Shown: positions 45,619 through 55,514, numbered from the stretch's first letter. The stretch is 64,000 bases of DNA from an uncultured Alphaproteobacteria bacterium (GCA_902584635.1 CACIAQ010000005.1:1-64000), one strand, 5' to 3'. Notes: a model not told the origin generated them from the letters alone. Translations and numbers: made by a program.

Positions 45619-46589
45619 CCTTCTTTGCTGTAAGGGACGCCTATGGCTCCTGGTGCCCTTGCTTTTCCAATAAAACCCGCCAACAAGACTACAGTTAGAA
45701 CATAAGGTAATGCTTGCATCACTTGCACTGGAACTTCCCCGATCCACATTAATTCGACACCCTCTAGCCTTACCCCTAATGCCTCTAAAAATCCGAATAA
45801 AAGGCATGCGAATAAAGATGGAATTGGGTTCCATTTACCAAATATCATTGCCGCTAACGCGATATAACCTTTACCGGCGGACATCTCTCTTCCAAATCCT
45901 GCACCATGAGCAATCGATAAATAAGCTCCTGCAAGTCCACATAACATTCCGGCAATTAAAATTGATTGATATCGCATTTTAATTACGGAAATACCAGCAG
46001 TATCAACTGCTTCAGGTTTCTCCCCTACAGCCCTTAGTCGAAGACCAAATCTAGTTTTAAAAATTACATAGTAAGTGAAAAAAACGGCCAAGACAGATAG
46101 ATAAACAAGAATGTTATGGCCTGCAATTACTTCAACAAATAAATCCCCCAAAAATGGAACAATACTCATCTGATCAAGAAAAGAAAACTCAATAGGCATA
46201 AATCGTTGTTCTGATGTTAAAGGCGGCGTTTGACCACCTCTAGAAAATAAAGCTATTCCTAAGGTTATTGTTAAGCCTGATGCTAGAATATTTATAGCTA
46301 AACCACTTATAACCTGATCACCTTTATTTGTAATACAGGCGAACCCATGTATCAAAGACGCACTACATGACGCGAAAATAGCAGCAAATAATCCTAAAAT
46401 CGGAGACCCTGTCAAGAATGTCGCCGTTGCAGCTACAAAAGCAGATAGCAGCATCTTGCCCTCTAATCCAATATCTATGATACCACTTCTCTCAGAAAAA
46501 ATACCTGCCATTGCACAAAATATTAGCGGTGTTGCAATCCTAATAGTTGAGTCAAGTAAGGAGATTATAAGTTGGAAACTTTCAAGCAT
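45615..46589 (-). CDS. BMP-type ABC transporter, permease subunit 2
   Basis: A 324-residue inner-membrane permease of the branched-chain/ribose superfamily (BPD_transp_2), with about eight to ten hydrophobic segments and GIIDIGLEGKMLLSAFVAA near residue 34, the typical motif of NupQ/YufQ-like nucleoside permeases. It is the last gene of a four-gene importer and overlaps the previous permease by 8 bases. Confidence 0.9.
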   Translation of the reverse strand: MLESFQLIISLLDSTIRIATPLIFCAMAGIFSERSGIIDIGLEGKMLLSAFVAATATFLTGSPILGLFAAIFASCSASLIHGFACITNKGDQVISGLAINILASGLTITLGIALFSRGGQTPPLTSEQRFMPIEFSFLDQMSIVPFLGDLFVEVIAGHNILVYLSVLAVFFTYYVIFKTRFGLRLRAVGEKPEAVDTAGISVIKMRYQSILIAGMLCGLAGAYLSIAHGAGFGREMSAGKGYIALAAMIFGKWNPIPSLFACLLFGFLEALGVRLEGVELMWIGEVPVQVMQALPYVLTVVLLAGFIGKARAPGAIGVPYSKEG

Positions 46590-47703
46590 TACTATAATTC
46601 CCGTAATACTTTAGGTAAGCTCTCTCCACCAAAGGGTTTAACATATAAGCAAGCGCTCCAGAAAAAAGTATTATTAAACCTTGAATGAGCAAGACCATTT
46701 CCCTTGTTATTGACGAAAACTCAAAGTCTAATTCCGTTCCACCTTGGTATAAAGCTCCAAATAAAAGACTAGCCAGAAATATACCAAAAGGATGATTTCT
46801 TCCCATCAAGGCAACTGCTATACCAGTAAAGCCATATCCCGCCGTAAAACCCAAAAGCAGCTTATTGTGCACTCCTAACAGTTCATTAATCGCAACCAGA
46901 CCGGCAAGACCTCCGGAAATAGCCATAACAATTATAATTGTAGACGATACTTTAATGCCAGCATATACGGCTGCTGTTTCTGAGTGACCGAGAGATCTCA
47001 CTTCATAACCAAACTTTGTTCTCCATACTAAAAACCAAAAACCAACCGAGACAGTTAAAGCGGCTATAAAAGAAAGATTTAAGGGGGACATAGCCATATC
47101 TAAGCCCACATATTTTGCCAATATATGTATTTGGGCTAACCCTACACCCGATGCAAAGTCTCTTGTCTCAGGAGACATCTGTCCAGGTTCTATTATTACA
47201 TTAACCAATAAATACACCATCAGTGCTGCTGCAATAAAGTTGAACATAATTGTTGTTATCACAATATGACTACCTCTTTTCGCTTGAAGATATCCCGGAA
47301 TTATACCCCAAATTGCCCCGAAAACTACTGATCCCAAAATAGCTAATATCGTAACTAAAAAACCCACAAAATGCTGATCAAAAATCAGGCATACTAGACC
47401 TACCCCAAGTCCACCTACATATGCCTGTCCTTCGCCACCGATATTGAATAGCCGAGCATGGAATGCTAGAGCAACTGCTAGTCCGGTGAAAATAAAGTTT
47501 GTGGTATAATAGAGCGTGTACCCTATAGCTCCAGGGTAATAGAAAGCGCCTTTTATCATGACGGAGATTGCTCTAAAAGGATTCTCTCCAATAAAAAAAA
47601 TAAATAATCCGGACACACAAAACGCTAGAAACAAATTTATCAGTGGTATCACGCCTACCGAGAGCCACTTAGGAATAATATTACTATCACTCATTCTAAC
47701 CAC
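46582..47703 (-). CDS. BMP-type ABC transporter, permease subunit 1
   Basis: A 373-residue permease paired with the downstream one, of the NupP/YufP type. It has about ten hydrophobic segments and the motifs ARLFNIGGEGQAYVGGLGVG and GYGFTGIAVALMGRNHP. It lies directly after the ATPase gene with no gap, so the cassette order is binding protein - ATPase - permease - permease. The likely substrate is a nucleoside or related base, inferred from the family only. Confidence 0.9.
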   Translation of the reverse strand: MVRMSDSNIIPKWLSVGVIPLINLFLAFCVSGLFIFFIGENPFRAISVMIKGAFYYPGAIGYTLYYTTNFIFTGLAVALAFHARLFNIGGEGQAYVGGLGVGLVCLIFDQHFVGFLVTILAILGSVVFGAIWGIIPGYLQAKRGSHIVITTIMFNFIAAALMVYLLVNVIIEPGQMSPETRDFASGVGLAQIHILAKYVGLDMAMSPLNLSFIAALTVSVGFWFLVWRTKFGYEVRSLGHSETAAVYAGIKVSSTIIIVMAISGGLAGLVAINELLGVHNKLLLGFTAGYGFTGIAVALMGRNHPFGIFLASLLFGALYQGGTELDFEFSSITREMVLLIQGLIILFSGALAYMLNPLVERAYLKYYGNYSNA

Positions 47704-49281
47704 TTAAACCTTTTCGAGACCTGACATCATTTTTCCAAGGTCTAACTCAGTTGCATCTGAACTATTAGTTTCTCCGACGATACTGCCTTGATTCATCACT
47801 ATAATTCTATCAGATAAAGACATAATTTCGTCCAGCTCAACTGAAACAAGCAAGATAGCGGTACCTTTACTTTTCAACTTCATCAAATCTTCATATATCC
47901 TTTCAATTGCTCCTATATCAACTCCTCTAGTCGGTTGGCCAACTAAAAGGATTTTTGGATTACATTCTATCTCTCTTGCCAAGACCAACTTTTGCTGATT
48001 TCCACCAGATAATTTACCTGAAGAAATTGAGGAGCTTCTAGGTCTTACATCAAAATTTTCAACAAGGTCATCCACAAAATTAAATATTTTCCTTTTATCC
48101 ATGAGAAAACCACTATAATACTCTTTATTGCGGTGGTACCCCAAAATGCTATTTTCATAATTATAAAAAGGTAATACCAAACCTCGTTTATGCCTATCCT
48201 CGGGCACATGAGCAACACCAAAATCTCTTGCCTTTTTTGAATTCCAATCTTGGTATGGCAAGATTGTTTTATCATTAAAAGTAATTTGTCCTCTCTGAAG
48301 AGTCTCTATACCCGAAAGAATATCCAAAAGTTCAGATTGTCCATTGCCAGCTACTCCTGCAATTCCTAATATTTCTCCTTCTTTTAAATCGAATGAAATA
48401 TCTTTCAGCACATTGACACCGTCTTTGCTTTCGTGGCAGACGTTTTTTACTTTAAGAACCGGATTCCCTACCTTTAAGGTAGGTTTGTTAATCGATAATA
48501 GCACCTTTCTGCCAACCATATTTTCAGCCAATTCTTCAGGTGATGTTTTTTCTGTGGAAAAATTTGCAACAACCTTTCCCCCTCGCATTACTGATACTGT
48601 ATCAGTAATACTCATTATCTCTTTAAGTTTATGTGTTATTAAAACTATGGTAACCCCTTGTTCCCTTAAAGATGTGAGAATATCAAATAAACGAATAGTC
48701 TCTTGCGGAGTTAGAACACCCGTTGGCTCGTCTAAAATAAGAATTTTAGCTCCTCTGTTGAGAGCTTTTAAAATTTCTACCCGCTGCTGCATTCCGACCG
48801 GGGTATCTGATATTATCGCTTCAAAGTCAACATCAAGCCCATAGTTTTCTGATAAAACTTTCAATCTATCAAGAACTAACTCTTCCCCACTTTTCAAAAG
48901 CATGCTCCCTTCATTACCAAGCATTGCATTTTCTAAAACAGTAAAGGTTGGAACCAACATGAAATGCTGATGCACCATACCAATTCCTAGAGCGATAGAT
49001 TTTTCTGGAGAATTAACGTCAACTGCTTGACCATTTAAAAAAATCATACCAGTATCTGGCTTGTATAAACCGAATAAAATGTTCATTAAAGTCGATTTGC
49101 CAGCACCATTCTCTCCAACAATTCCATGGATGGTACCTTTGCGAACTTTAAGGTTTACGTGACTGTTAGCTACAACATGACCAAATCTTTTAGTGATATT
49201 TTTTAACTCAATTGCTGGTCTATTAGAGGAAGGCAATGGATCGGGTGTCTCATTGCCTTCCTTGTTTTCAATAGTTTTCAT
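47704..49281 (-). CDS. BMP-type ABC transporter, two-domain ATP-binding protein
   Basis: A 525-residue ATPase with two fused nucleotide-binding domains. The first (about 25-260) has Walker A GENGAGKS and Walker B ILILDEPTGVLTP. The second (about 275-515) has a degenerate Walker A GVAGNGQS, lacking the lysine, and the signature LSGGNQQKL. This is the sugar/nucleoside importer (RbsA/MglA, YufO) layout, where only one site is fully active. It lies 12 bases after the binding-protein gene. Confidence 0.92.
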   Translation of the reverse strand: MKTIENKEGNETPDPLPSSNRPAIELKNITKRFGHVVANSHVNLKVRKGTIHGIVGENGAGKSTLMNILFGLYKPDTGMIFLNGQAVDVNSPEKSIALGIGMVHQHFMLVPTFTVLENAMLGNEGSMLLKSGEELVLDRLKVLSENYGLDVDFEAIISDTPVGMQQRVEILKALNRGAKILILDEPTGVLTPQETIRLFDILTSLREQGVTIVLITHKLKEIMSITDTVSVMRGGKVVANFSTEKTSPEELAENMVGRKVLLSINKPTLKVGNPVLKVKNVCHESKDGVNVLKDISFDLKEGEILGIAGVAGNGQSELLDILSGIETLQRGQITFNDKTILPYQDWNSKKARDFGVAHVPEDRHKRGLVLPFYNYENSILGYHRNKEYYSGFLMDKRKIFNFVDDLVENFDVRPRSSSISSGKLSGGNQQKLVLAREIECNPKILLVGQPTRGVDIGAIERIYEDLMKLKSKGTAILLVSVELDEIMSLSDRIIVMNQGSIVGETNSSDATELDLGKMMSGLEKV

Positions 49282-49293
49282 TAGAAGTTAATT

Positions 49294-50292
49294 CTATGAT
49301 GGGCAGTTATTATCGCTCATATAGTCGTGAACTTTTATTGATCCACTTTTAACTTTGTCTGACAAACCGTTTATTGTTGACTTCATTACATCAGTAATGA
49401 GGGGCTTGTTATATTCATCAAAAGCCCAACCAACCCCATCTTCAGCTAGTCCAAGTACCGTTACCCCACTTGTGAAGTTGCCTGACTTAACATCCATAAA
49501 GGTTTCATAAGTGGCTAAATCAACCCTTTTTAGCATTGAAGTTAACATGGTACCTGGATGCATATAGTTTTGATTACTATCAACACCTATTGCCAGTTTG
49601 CCTGAGTCAGCAGCAGCTTGATATACTCCTGCTCCAGTACCACCAGCAGCGGCATAAACGACATCGGCTCCACGATCAAATTGAGATTTCGCAAGCTCTG
49701 ATCCCTTTGCTGGATCATTCCATGCTGCAGGTGTTGTTCCTGTCATATTTTGATATACTTCTACTTTGGAATTAACTGTTTTCGCTCCCTGAACATAGCC
49801 ACAAGCAAACTTTCTAATCAAAGGAATATCCATTCCTCCTATGAAACCAACTTTACCAGTTTTAGAAGCCATAGCAGCTAATGCACCGACCAAAAAAGAT
49901 CCTTCATGTTCCTTAAAAACATATTGGCGCATATTAGCATTGTCTAACCAACCAACATCGATGATTGAAAATTTTGTGTTTGGAAACTCTTTTGCAACTT
50001 TATCACAAGCATCAGCTTGTGCAAAACCAACGCAAACAATAACGTTTGCTCCTCTCTGTGCCATTTTTCGCATACCCTGCTCACGCTGAGCTTCATTGGT
50101 AACCTCAAACTCCATAACTTTGATGCCGGTTTCTTTTGTGAAACGTTGAGCTCCATTGTAAACACTTTCATTGAACGATTTATCAAATTTTCCACCCATA
50201 TCATATATCACTGCAGGCTTTATATCTGCAGAAAGTATAGAGGCAGAGAACGCAATAATCGCTACAGTAAACAGCTGAATAAATTTACGCAT
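49294..50292 (-). CDS. BMP-family periplasmic substrate-binding protein
   Basis: A 332-residue secreted binding protein with a signal peptide (about 1-22) and no lipobox cysteine, so it is soluble in the periplasm. The BMP/PnrA signatures YDMGGKFDKSFN (30-41) and GGTGAGVYQAA are clear; the family binds purine nucleosides. A good AGGGAGA ribosome-binding site lies just before the ATG, and the 150-base gap upstream is very AT-rich with a TATAAT on this strand (50340-50335), a possible -10. It is the first gene of the importer operon. Confidence 0.9.
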   Translation of the reverse strand: MRKFIQLFTVAIIAFSASILSADIKPAVIYDMGGKFDKSFNESVYNGAQRFTKETGIKVMEFEVTNEAQREQGMRKMAQRGANVIVCVGFAQADACDKVAKEFPNTKFSIIDVGWLDNANMRQYVFKEHEGSFLVGALAAMASKTGKVGFIGGMDIPLIRKFACGYVQGAKTVNSKVEVYQNMTGTTPAAWNDPAKGSELAKSQFDRGADVVYAAAGGTGAGVYQAAADSGKLAIGVDSNQNYMHPGTMLTSMLKRVDLATYETFMDVKSGNFTSGVTVLGLAEDGVGWAFDEYNKPLITDVMKSTINGLSDKVKSGSIKVHDYMSDNNCPS

Positions 50293-50442
50293 CTAATTCT
50301 CCCTAATAATTTTTTAAAAAAAGTAATGACTTGTATTATAACTATAATATAACACTCATACGGTATACCATTAACTTAAAGTTTTAAACAGTAAATGTTA
50401 AATAAAACTACCATCAAATTGATAAGCTAAATAGTTATTCTA

Positions 50443-51363
50443 ATGCAGATTTTTCTACCAATAGCTGATGTGCCTGTAGATTTGTTTGTTCTTCTTATAC
50501 TTGGCGCAGCCGTAGGTTTTCTATCCGGTGTCTTTGGTATTGGTGGAGGATTTCTTATGACCCCGCTCTTAATACTTCTTGGAATTCCGGCTGCAGTCGC
50601 TGTTGCAACCGAAGCGAACCAAATAGCAGCATCTTCTTTTTCTGGCGTCTTAGCGCATCTAAAGAGAAGAGCAGTAGATTTCAAGATGGGAAATATTCTA
50701 GTAATTGGTGGTCTTCTTGGTTCTGCCGTAGGTGTCGAAGTTTTTAGAATAATCAAAAGTTTTGGGCAAATAGAATTGTTTGTTTCTCTTTGCTACATTT
50801 TATTTCTTGGTAGCATAGGAACTCTTATGTTTCTTGAGAGCTTATCTACGATTCAACGAAGTCGAAAGTCGGTAAACACTATCAAGCATAAGAAAAAGCA
50901 TAATTGGATTCACGGGCTACCGTTTAAAACCAAATTTAAAAGTTCCAACTTATACATCAGTGCTATCCCCCCTGTTGTTATTGGATTCATTATAGGTATT
51001 TTAGCGTCAATAATGGGAGTAGGCGGAGGTTTCATTCTGATACCTGCAATGATTTACGTTTTAGGCATGCCGACCAAAGTCGTGATCGGTACCTCACTCT
51101 ATCAGATAATGTTCATTACAGCCTTTACAACCTTCATGCATGCTACACAAAATAAAACTGTCGATCTTTTACTTGCTTTGATTTTAATTGTTGGTGGTGT
51201 TTTAGGCGCACAGTTAGGAGCAAGAGTTACCGTAAAACTGAAGGCTGAAGAAATTAGAATTCTATTGGCAATAATCGTTCTTTTGGTCTGTCTAAAGCTT
51301 GCCTTGGGTTTAATGATGACTCCCAACGATTTATTTTCAATAACGTATGGTAGTGGGTCATGA
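50443..51363 (+). CDS. Sulfite exporter TauE/SafE family membrane protein
   Basis: A 306-residue inner-membrane protein with about eight hydrophobic segments in two repeats, each with a glycine-rich turn: FGIGGGFLMTPLLI (about 31-44) and MGVGGGFILIPAM (about 192-204), the TauE/SafE hallmark. Family members export sulfite, sulfoacetate or other anions; the substrate is not set here. The TIGR02186 gene follows with a 4-base ATGA overlap, a pair found in many alphaproteobacteria. Confidence 0.9.
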   Translation: MQIFLPIADVPVDLFVLLILGAAVGFLSGVFGIGGGFLMTPLLILLGIPAAVAVATEANQIAASSFSGVLAHLKRRAVDFKMGNILVIGGLLGSAVGVEVFRIIKSFGQIELFVSLCYILFLGSIGTLMFLESLSTIQRSRKSVNTIKHKKKHNWIHGLPFKTKFKSSNLYISAIPPVVIGFIIGILASIMGVGGGFILIPAMIYVLGMPTKVVIGTSLYQIMFITAFTTFMHATQNKTVDLLLALILIVGGVLGAQLGARVTVKLKAEEIRILLAIIVLLVCLKLALGLMMTPNDLFSITYGSGS

Positions 51364-52109
51364 AAGCACTGTTTTTTGCAATAATTATATTATTTTCAGC
51401 GTCTCCATTCTCTTCGAGTTCAGTCATATCTGATATCGATAAGTCTGATATAGAATTGTCAACACGGTTTGATGGAACAAGTCTCTTAGTTTTTGGGGCT
51501 CTTACACTGGAAAATGATAGCACATCCTTGTTAGTGGAAGTTGTTGGTCCTTCAACATCAATCTATATAAGAAAAAAAGTTCAAGTATGGGGGATATGGG
51601 TAAACAGGAAAGTCGCCCAGTTTCAAGATATACCTAGTTTTTACCAAATAAGTATTTCTAATCCTGAACATCCGGTTTTGATGAAAATCAAAAACCAGAA
51701 ATTGAAATCACTGTTTTATGACTTTCTAGAAACAAACTCTACACCCGTAGACGGCAATGGAGTGGAGCAATATTACGATGAACTTACTAGATTAAAGAAA
51801 AAGCTTGGGAAGTTGAGTACTTTCGAAGAACAAGTAGATATAATCGATAAAAAATTATTCTCATACAAAGTGAACCTTCCCAAAAAAATTCACCCTGGTA
51901 TATATAAAATCAAAATGACATTAATTGATCAACAAGGCATCGAATTAAGCAAGTCTGAGCAAAGCGTCAAAGTTTCAAAAGTGGGGGTACAAGAATTTCT
52001 GTCATATAATTCAAAGAAAAATCCAGTTTTTTACGGATTATTTTCAGTAATAATCGCTCTAATTCTGGGGTTTTCTGCAGCTCAATTATTTCGTTGGTTG
52101 TACAGGTAG
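51360..52109 (+). CDS. TIGR02186-type exported membrane-anchored protein
   Basis: A 249-residue protein of unknown function with a signal peptide (about 1-18) and one C-terminal membrane segment (about 228-245), so most of it lies in the periplasm. The N-terminal DGTSLLVFGAL and the VEVVGPSTSIYIRKKVQVWG block match the TIGR02186 group that accompanies TauE/SafE exporters. It is translationally coupled to the exporter, so it is probably an accessory subunit. This is inference from context. Confidence 0.78.
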   Translation: MKALFFAIIILFSASPFSSSSVISDIDKSDIELSTRFDGTSLLVFGALTLENDSTSLLVEVVGPSTSIYIRKKVQVWGIWVNRKVAQFQDIPSFYQISISNPEHPVLMKIKNQKLKSLFYDFLETNSTPVDGNGVEQYYDELTRLKKKLGKLSTFEEQVDIIDKKLFSYKVNLPKKIHPGIYKIKMTLIDQQGIELSKSEQSVKVSKVGVQEFLSYNSKKNPVFYGLFSVIIALILGFSAAQLFRWLYR

Positions 52110-52114
52110 TTTTA

Positions 52115-53389
52115 CTAAGTGCTAATGCTAGCATCTCTAGCATCCTCGATAGTTCTCAGACCTGTTTTCGGAGCACCAACCAAAACAGCCATATTTCCTG
52201 GTTTATGCAGATTATTCATCATTTTGGTATGCGCATTTGGTATCTTATGCCAAGGGAATACTTCTGACATACAAGGGTCTATACGCCTATCTAACATCAG
52301 TTGATTAGCTGCACTTGCTTGAAAAAGATTGGCAAAATGGCTACCCTGAACTCTTTTTTGATTCATCCACAAATATCTTGCGTCAAAAGTAAGATTATAA
52401 CCTGTAGTTCCAGCGCATATCACAACTATTCCCCCTTTTTTTACCACAAAAACAGATACAGGAAACGTACTTTCACCAGGATGTTCAAACACCATGTCAA
52501 CATTTACACCTTTACCGAGAATGTCCCAAATTGCTTTTCCAAACTTTCTGGCTTCTCCCATCCATTTACGGAATTCTGTACTATTGACAGTCGGCATTTG
52601 ACCCCAACAATTAAAATCTTTTCTATTGATCACTCCTTTTGCGCCTAAACCCAATATAAAGTCTCTTTTATCCTCGTCAGATATAACCCCTATAGCATTA
52701 GCGCCCGCAGTGTTTATCAATTGAATTGCATATGAACCTAACCCTCCAGACGCCCCCCAAACCAATACATTTTGACCGGGCCTTAACTCATGGGGCGCAT
52801 GACCAAAAAGCATTCTATACGCAGTGGCAAGGGTTAAAGTATAGCACGCCGCTTCCTCCCAAGTTAGATGCTTAGGCCGTAACATGAGTTGTTGCGATTG
52901 TACAGCTGTGAATTGACTAAATGATCCATCAGGTGTTTCATATCCCCAAATGCGTTGGCTTGGAGAATACATAGGATCACCACCATTGCACTGCTCATCA
53001 TCTCCATCATCTTGATTGCAATGAATTACTACTTCTTCGCCAACCTTCCAGCGATTTACTTTCTCGCCGACAGCCCAAACTATTCCAGATGCATCTGAAC
53101 CGGCAATATGATAATCAGCTTTATGGACGTCGAAGGGAGAAATAGGTTCACCTAGACCAGCCCAAATTCCGTTATAATTTACACCAGCAGCCATAACGAA
53201 AACTAACACCTCATTACTATCAACCTTGGGGGTATCTACCTGCTCAATTTGGAAACTTTTTTCTGGAACACCATGCCTTTCTCGTCTTATAGTCCATGCG
53301 TACATTTTTTCTGGAACTTGGCCTAGTTGGGGTATCTCACCCACTTCATAAATATTTTTTGCTTTTACTTCAGACATTGCATTATCCAT
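52115..53389 (-). CDS. ccr: Crotonyl-CoA carboxylase/reductase
   Basis: Key enzyme of the ethylmalonyl-CoA pathway: reductive carboxylation of crotonyl-CoA to ethylmalonyl-CoA with NADPH and CO2. The 424-residue medium-chain dehydrogenase-fold protein has the Ccr-specific N-terminal YEVGEIPQLGQVPEKMYAW and the ADYHIAGSDASGIVWAVG block. The NADPH loop WGASGGLGSYA is at 211-221. The CO2-pocket residues are visible as Asn71/Asn73 (GVNYNGIW), Glu151 (WGYETPDGSF) and His351 (QGSHFANLFQ). A start at the ATG at 53377 is also possible. It is divergent from ecm. Confidence 0.95.
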   Translation of the reverse strand: MDNAMSEVKAKNIYEVGEIPQLGQVPEKMYAWTIRRERHGVPEKSFQIEQVDTPKVDSNEVLVFVMAAGVNYNGIWAGLGEPISPFDVHKADYHIAGSDASGIVWAVGEKVNRWKVGEEVVIHCNQDDGDDEQCNGGDPMYSPSQRIWGYETPDGSFSQFTAVQSQQLMLRPKHLTWEEAACYTLTLATAYRMLFGHAPHELRPGQNVLVWGASGGLGSYAIQLINTAGANAIGVISDEDKRDFILGLGAKGVINRKDFNCWGQMPTVNSTEFRKWMGEARKFGKAIWDILGKGVNVDMVFEHPGESTFPVSVFVVKKGGIVVICAGTTGYNLTFDARYLWMNQKRVQGSHFANLFQASAANQLMLDRRIDPCMSEVFPWHKIPNAHTKMMNNLHKPGNMAVLVGAPKTGLRTIEDARDASIST

Positions 53390-53399
53390 TTTTTGATGT

Positions 53400-53428
53400 T
53401 TTATGAATGATTCTTGGGTCTATTTCAA
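53400..53428 (-). promoter_or_regulatory. ccr: Candidate ccr promoter
   Basis: On the minus strand TTGAAA (53428-53423), a 17-base spacer and CATAAA (53405-53400) lie just upstream of the ccr ATG at 53389, giving a very short leader. Seen by eye only. Confidence 0.3.
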
Positions 53429-53447
53429 CTCAAATTTACTCCCCGTT

Positions 53448-53490
53448 ATTAGATCCCTACATTTTCAAAAATCCAAGTATTAAATCTAAT
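53448..53490. repeat. Inverted repeat between ccr and ecm
   Basis: ATTAGAT (53448-53454) and ATCTAAT (53484-53490) are perfect 7-base inverted arms, 29 bases apart, in the middle of the 162-base divergent region. It could be a shared operator for ccr and ecm, but could also arise by chance in AT-rich DNA. Confidence 0.25.
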
Positions 53491-53551
53491 CAGTGTTTAA
53501 AAAAAAAGATTTGACTTGAAAAAATGTTTTTCTTCAATAAAAGACAGTAAT

Positions 53552-55501
53552 ATGAATTCTAAGCCTTGGATATTCAGAACTTATGCGGGTCACAGTTCGG
53601 CTTCAGCAAGTAATAAGCTTTTCAGAGATAATCTAAGTAAAGGTCAAACGGGCCTTTCAGTCGCTTTTGATCTACCAACTCAAACTGGTTATGATAGTGA
53701 TCACCAACTAGCTAGAGGAGAAGTTGGAAAAGTTGGCGTCCCAATCAATCACCTGGGCGATATGCGAACGCTTTTCAAAGATATTCCTCTTGATAAAATG
53801 AATACTTCCATGACAATAAATTCGACGGCTCCTTGGCTTTTAGCGCTCTATGTAGCCTTAGCAGAGGAGCAAGACCTCAAAGTTAATGCATTGCAGGGCA
53901 CCGTCCAAAATGACATCATTAAAGAATATTTGAGTAGAGGAACCTACATATTCCCACCAGAGGATAGCTTAAATTTAATCGCCGATGTTACTGAATATTG
54001 CTACAGAAATATTCCAAAGTGGAACCCTATTAACATTTGTTCGTATCATCTCCAGGAAGCTGGCGCGACGATTGAAGAGGAGGTTGCCTTTGCAATTTCG
54101 ACTGCAACCGCAGTATTGGATAAAATTCGCCTGCGAGTGTCCGCTAAAGAGTTTCCCTTTGTGGTAGGAAGGGTATCCTTTTTTGTAAATGCAGGAATAA
54201 AGTTCATTAGTGAAATCTGTAAAATGCGTGCCTTTGTGGAGTTATGGAATGAAATCTGTCTCACCAAATATGGTGTGAAAGAAGAAAAGCTCAGACGGTT
54301 TAGGTATGGTGTACAGGTGAACAGTTTAGGACTAACCGAACAACAGCCTGAAAATAATGTTTACCGGATATTGCTTGAATTATTAGCTGTAACCCTCTCA
54401 AAAAATGCGAGAGCAAGAGCAATACAGCTTCCTGCTTGGAATGAAGCGATGGGACTTCCTAGACCATGGGATCAGCAGTGGTCTCTGAGAATGCAGCAAG
54501 TCTTAGCCTATGAAACAGATCTTTTAGAGTATGAAGATATATTTGACCAAAACCCAATTATAGATCAAAAAGTTAAAAAGATACTTGGAGAAGTTAATTT
54601 AAAGGTAGAAAAAATTGACAAAATGGGCGGGACGGTAGCGGCCTTAGATTACATGAAAAGGACTCTAGTTTCATCTAATGCGAAAAGATTATCTAGAATT
54701 GAAAGTGGTGAAACAATTGTTGTTGGAGTAAATAAATTTACTACTTCTGAAGAAAGTGGCCTTTCTTCAGGAGACGGCGATAGTGTGCAAGTGGTTGATA
54801 AAAAAATTGAGAAAATTCAAATTTCCTCTCTTATAGATTGGAGATCGAAAAGAAATAATAATGTGGTTGAAAAGGCTAAAAACAACCTAAAAGATGCCGC
54901 CAGAAAAAAAATAAATATAATGACAGCCTCTATCGAAGCAGCGAAAGCAGGGGTCACCACTGGTGAATGGGCAGATACGATGAGAGAAGTTTTTGGTGAA
55001 TTTAGAGCACCAACAGGGGTGACTGTTTCAAAATCTTCAGACAGCGAAAGCCTGCCTATGCTACAAAAGAAAGTAAAAGAAGTAAGTAAAAAGCTTAAAA
55101 GAAATATTAAACTCTTAATAGGAAAGCCCGGTCTTGATGGGCATTCAAATGGAGCTGAGCAAATTGCAATGAGGGCAAAGGAAGCTGGATTTGATGTTGT
55201 TTATCAAGGAATCCGACTTACACCAAACCAAATAGTCAACTCTGCTTTAGAAGAGTCCGTTCATATTATTGGGTTATCAATACTGTCAGGGAGCCATCTA
55301 GAAATTTTAGAAGATCTTACAAAATTATTGAAAACAAAAAACATGACAAAAATACCAGTAATAGTAGGAGGCATTATTCCCGAGAAAGATTTCGAAATAA
55401 TTCGAAAGATGGGTGTGAAAAAAGTCTACACGCCAAAAGATTATGATCTTAATACGATAATATCAGATATGTCGGATTTTGTTGAGCAGAGTGCTGCTTA
55501 G
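53552..55501 (+). CDS. ecm: Ethylmalonyl-CoA mutase (B12-dependent)
   Basis: Converts (2R)-ethylmalonyl-CoA to (2S)-methylsuccinyl-CoA using adenosylcobalamin. The 649-residue protein has the Ecm-type start PWIFRTYAGHSSASASN (about 5-21) and the mutase block GQTGLSVAFDLPTQTGYDSD. The C-terminal cobalamin domain has the base-off motif LDGHSNG near residue 530. A TTG at 53516 would extend it by 12 residues, but family proteins begin near MxxxPWxFRTYAGHS. A weak TTGACT-N17-TCAATA promoter (53511-53539) would also exclude that start. The single-subunit form and the neighbour ccr favour ethylmalonyl- over methylmalonyl-CoA mutase. Confidence 0.92.
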   Translation: MNSKPWIFRTYAGHSSASASNKLFRDNLSKGQTGLSVAFDLPTQTGYDSDHQLARGEVGKVGVPINHLGDMRTLFKDIPLDKMNTSMTINSTAPWLLALYVALAEEQDLKVNALQGTVQNDIIKEYLSRGTYIFPPEDSLNLIADVTEYCYRNIPKWNPINICSYHLQEAGATIEEEVAFAISTATAVLDKIRLRVSAKEFPFVVGRVSFFVNAGIKFISEICKMRAFVELWNEICLTKYGVKEEKLRRFRYGVQVNSLGLTEQQPENNVYRILLELLAVTLSKNARARAIQLPAWNEAMGLPRPWDQQWSLRMQQVLAYETDLLEYEDIFDQNPIIDQKVKKILGEVNLKVEKIDKMGGTVAALDYMKRTLVSSNAKRLSRIESGETIVVGVNKFTTSEESGLSSGDGDSVQVVDKKIEKIQISSLIDWRSKRNNNVVEKAKNNLKDAARKKINIMTASIEAAKAGVTTGEWADTMREVFGEFRAPTGVTVSKSSDSESLPMLQKKVKEVSKKLKRNIKLLIGKPGLDGHSNGAEQIAMRAKEAGFDVVYQGIRLTPNQIVNSALEESVHIIGLSILSGSHLEILEDLTKLLKTKNMTKIPVIVGGIIPEKDFEIIRKMGVKKVYTPKDYDLNTIISDMSDFVEQSAA

Positions 55502-55514
55502 TCTACAATCTGTC

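Noticed and set aside
48344-48844. Plus-strand frame of 166 codons
   Set aside because: Antisense to the two-domain ABC ATPase.
55483-55500. Hairpin TGAGCAG/CTGCTTA at the end of ecm as a terminator between ecm and sdhB
   Set aside because: The stem is within coding sequence and no T tract follows on either strand, so it is not supported as a terminator.
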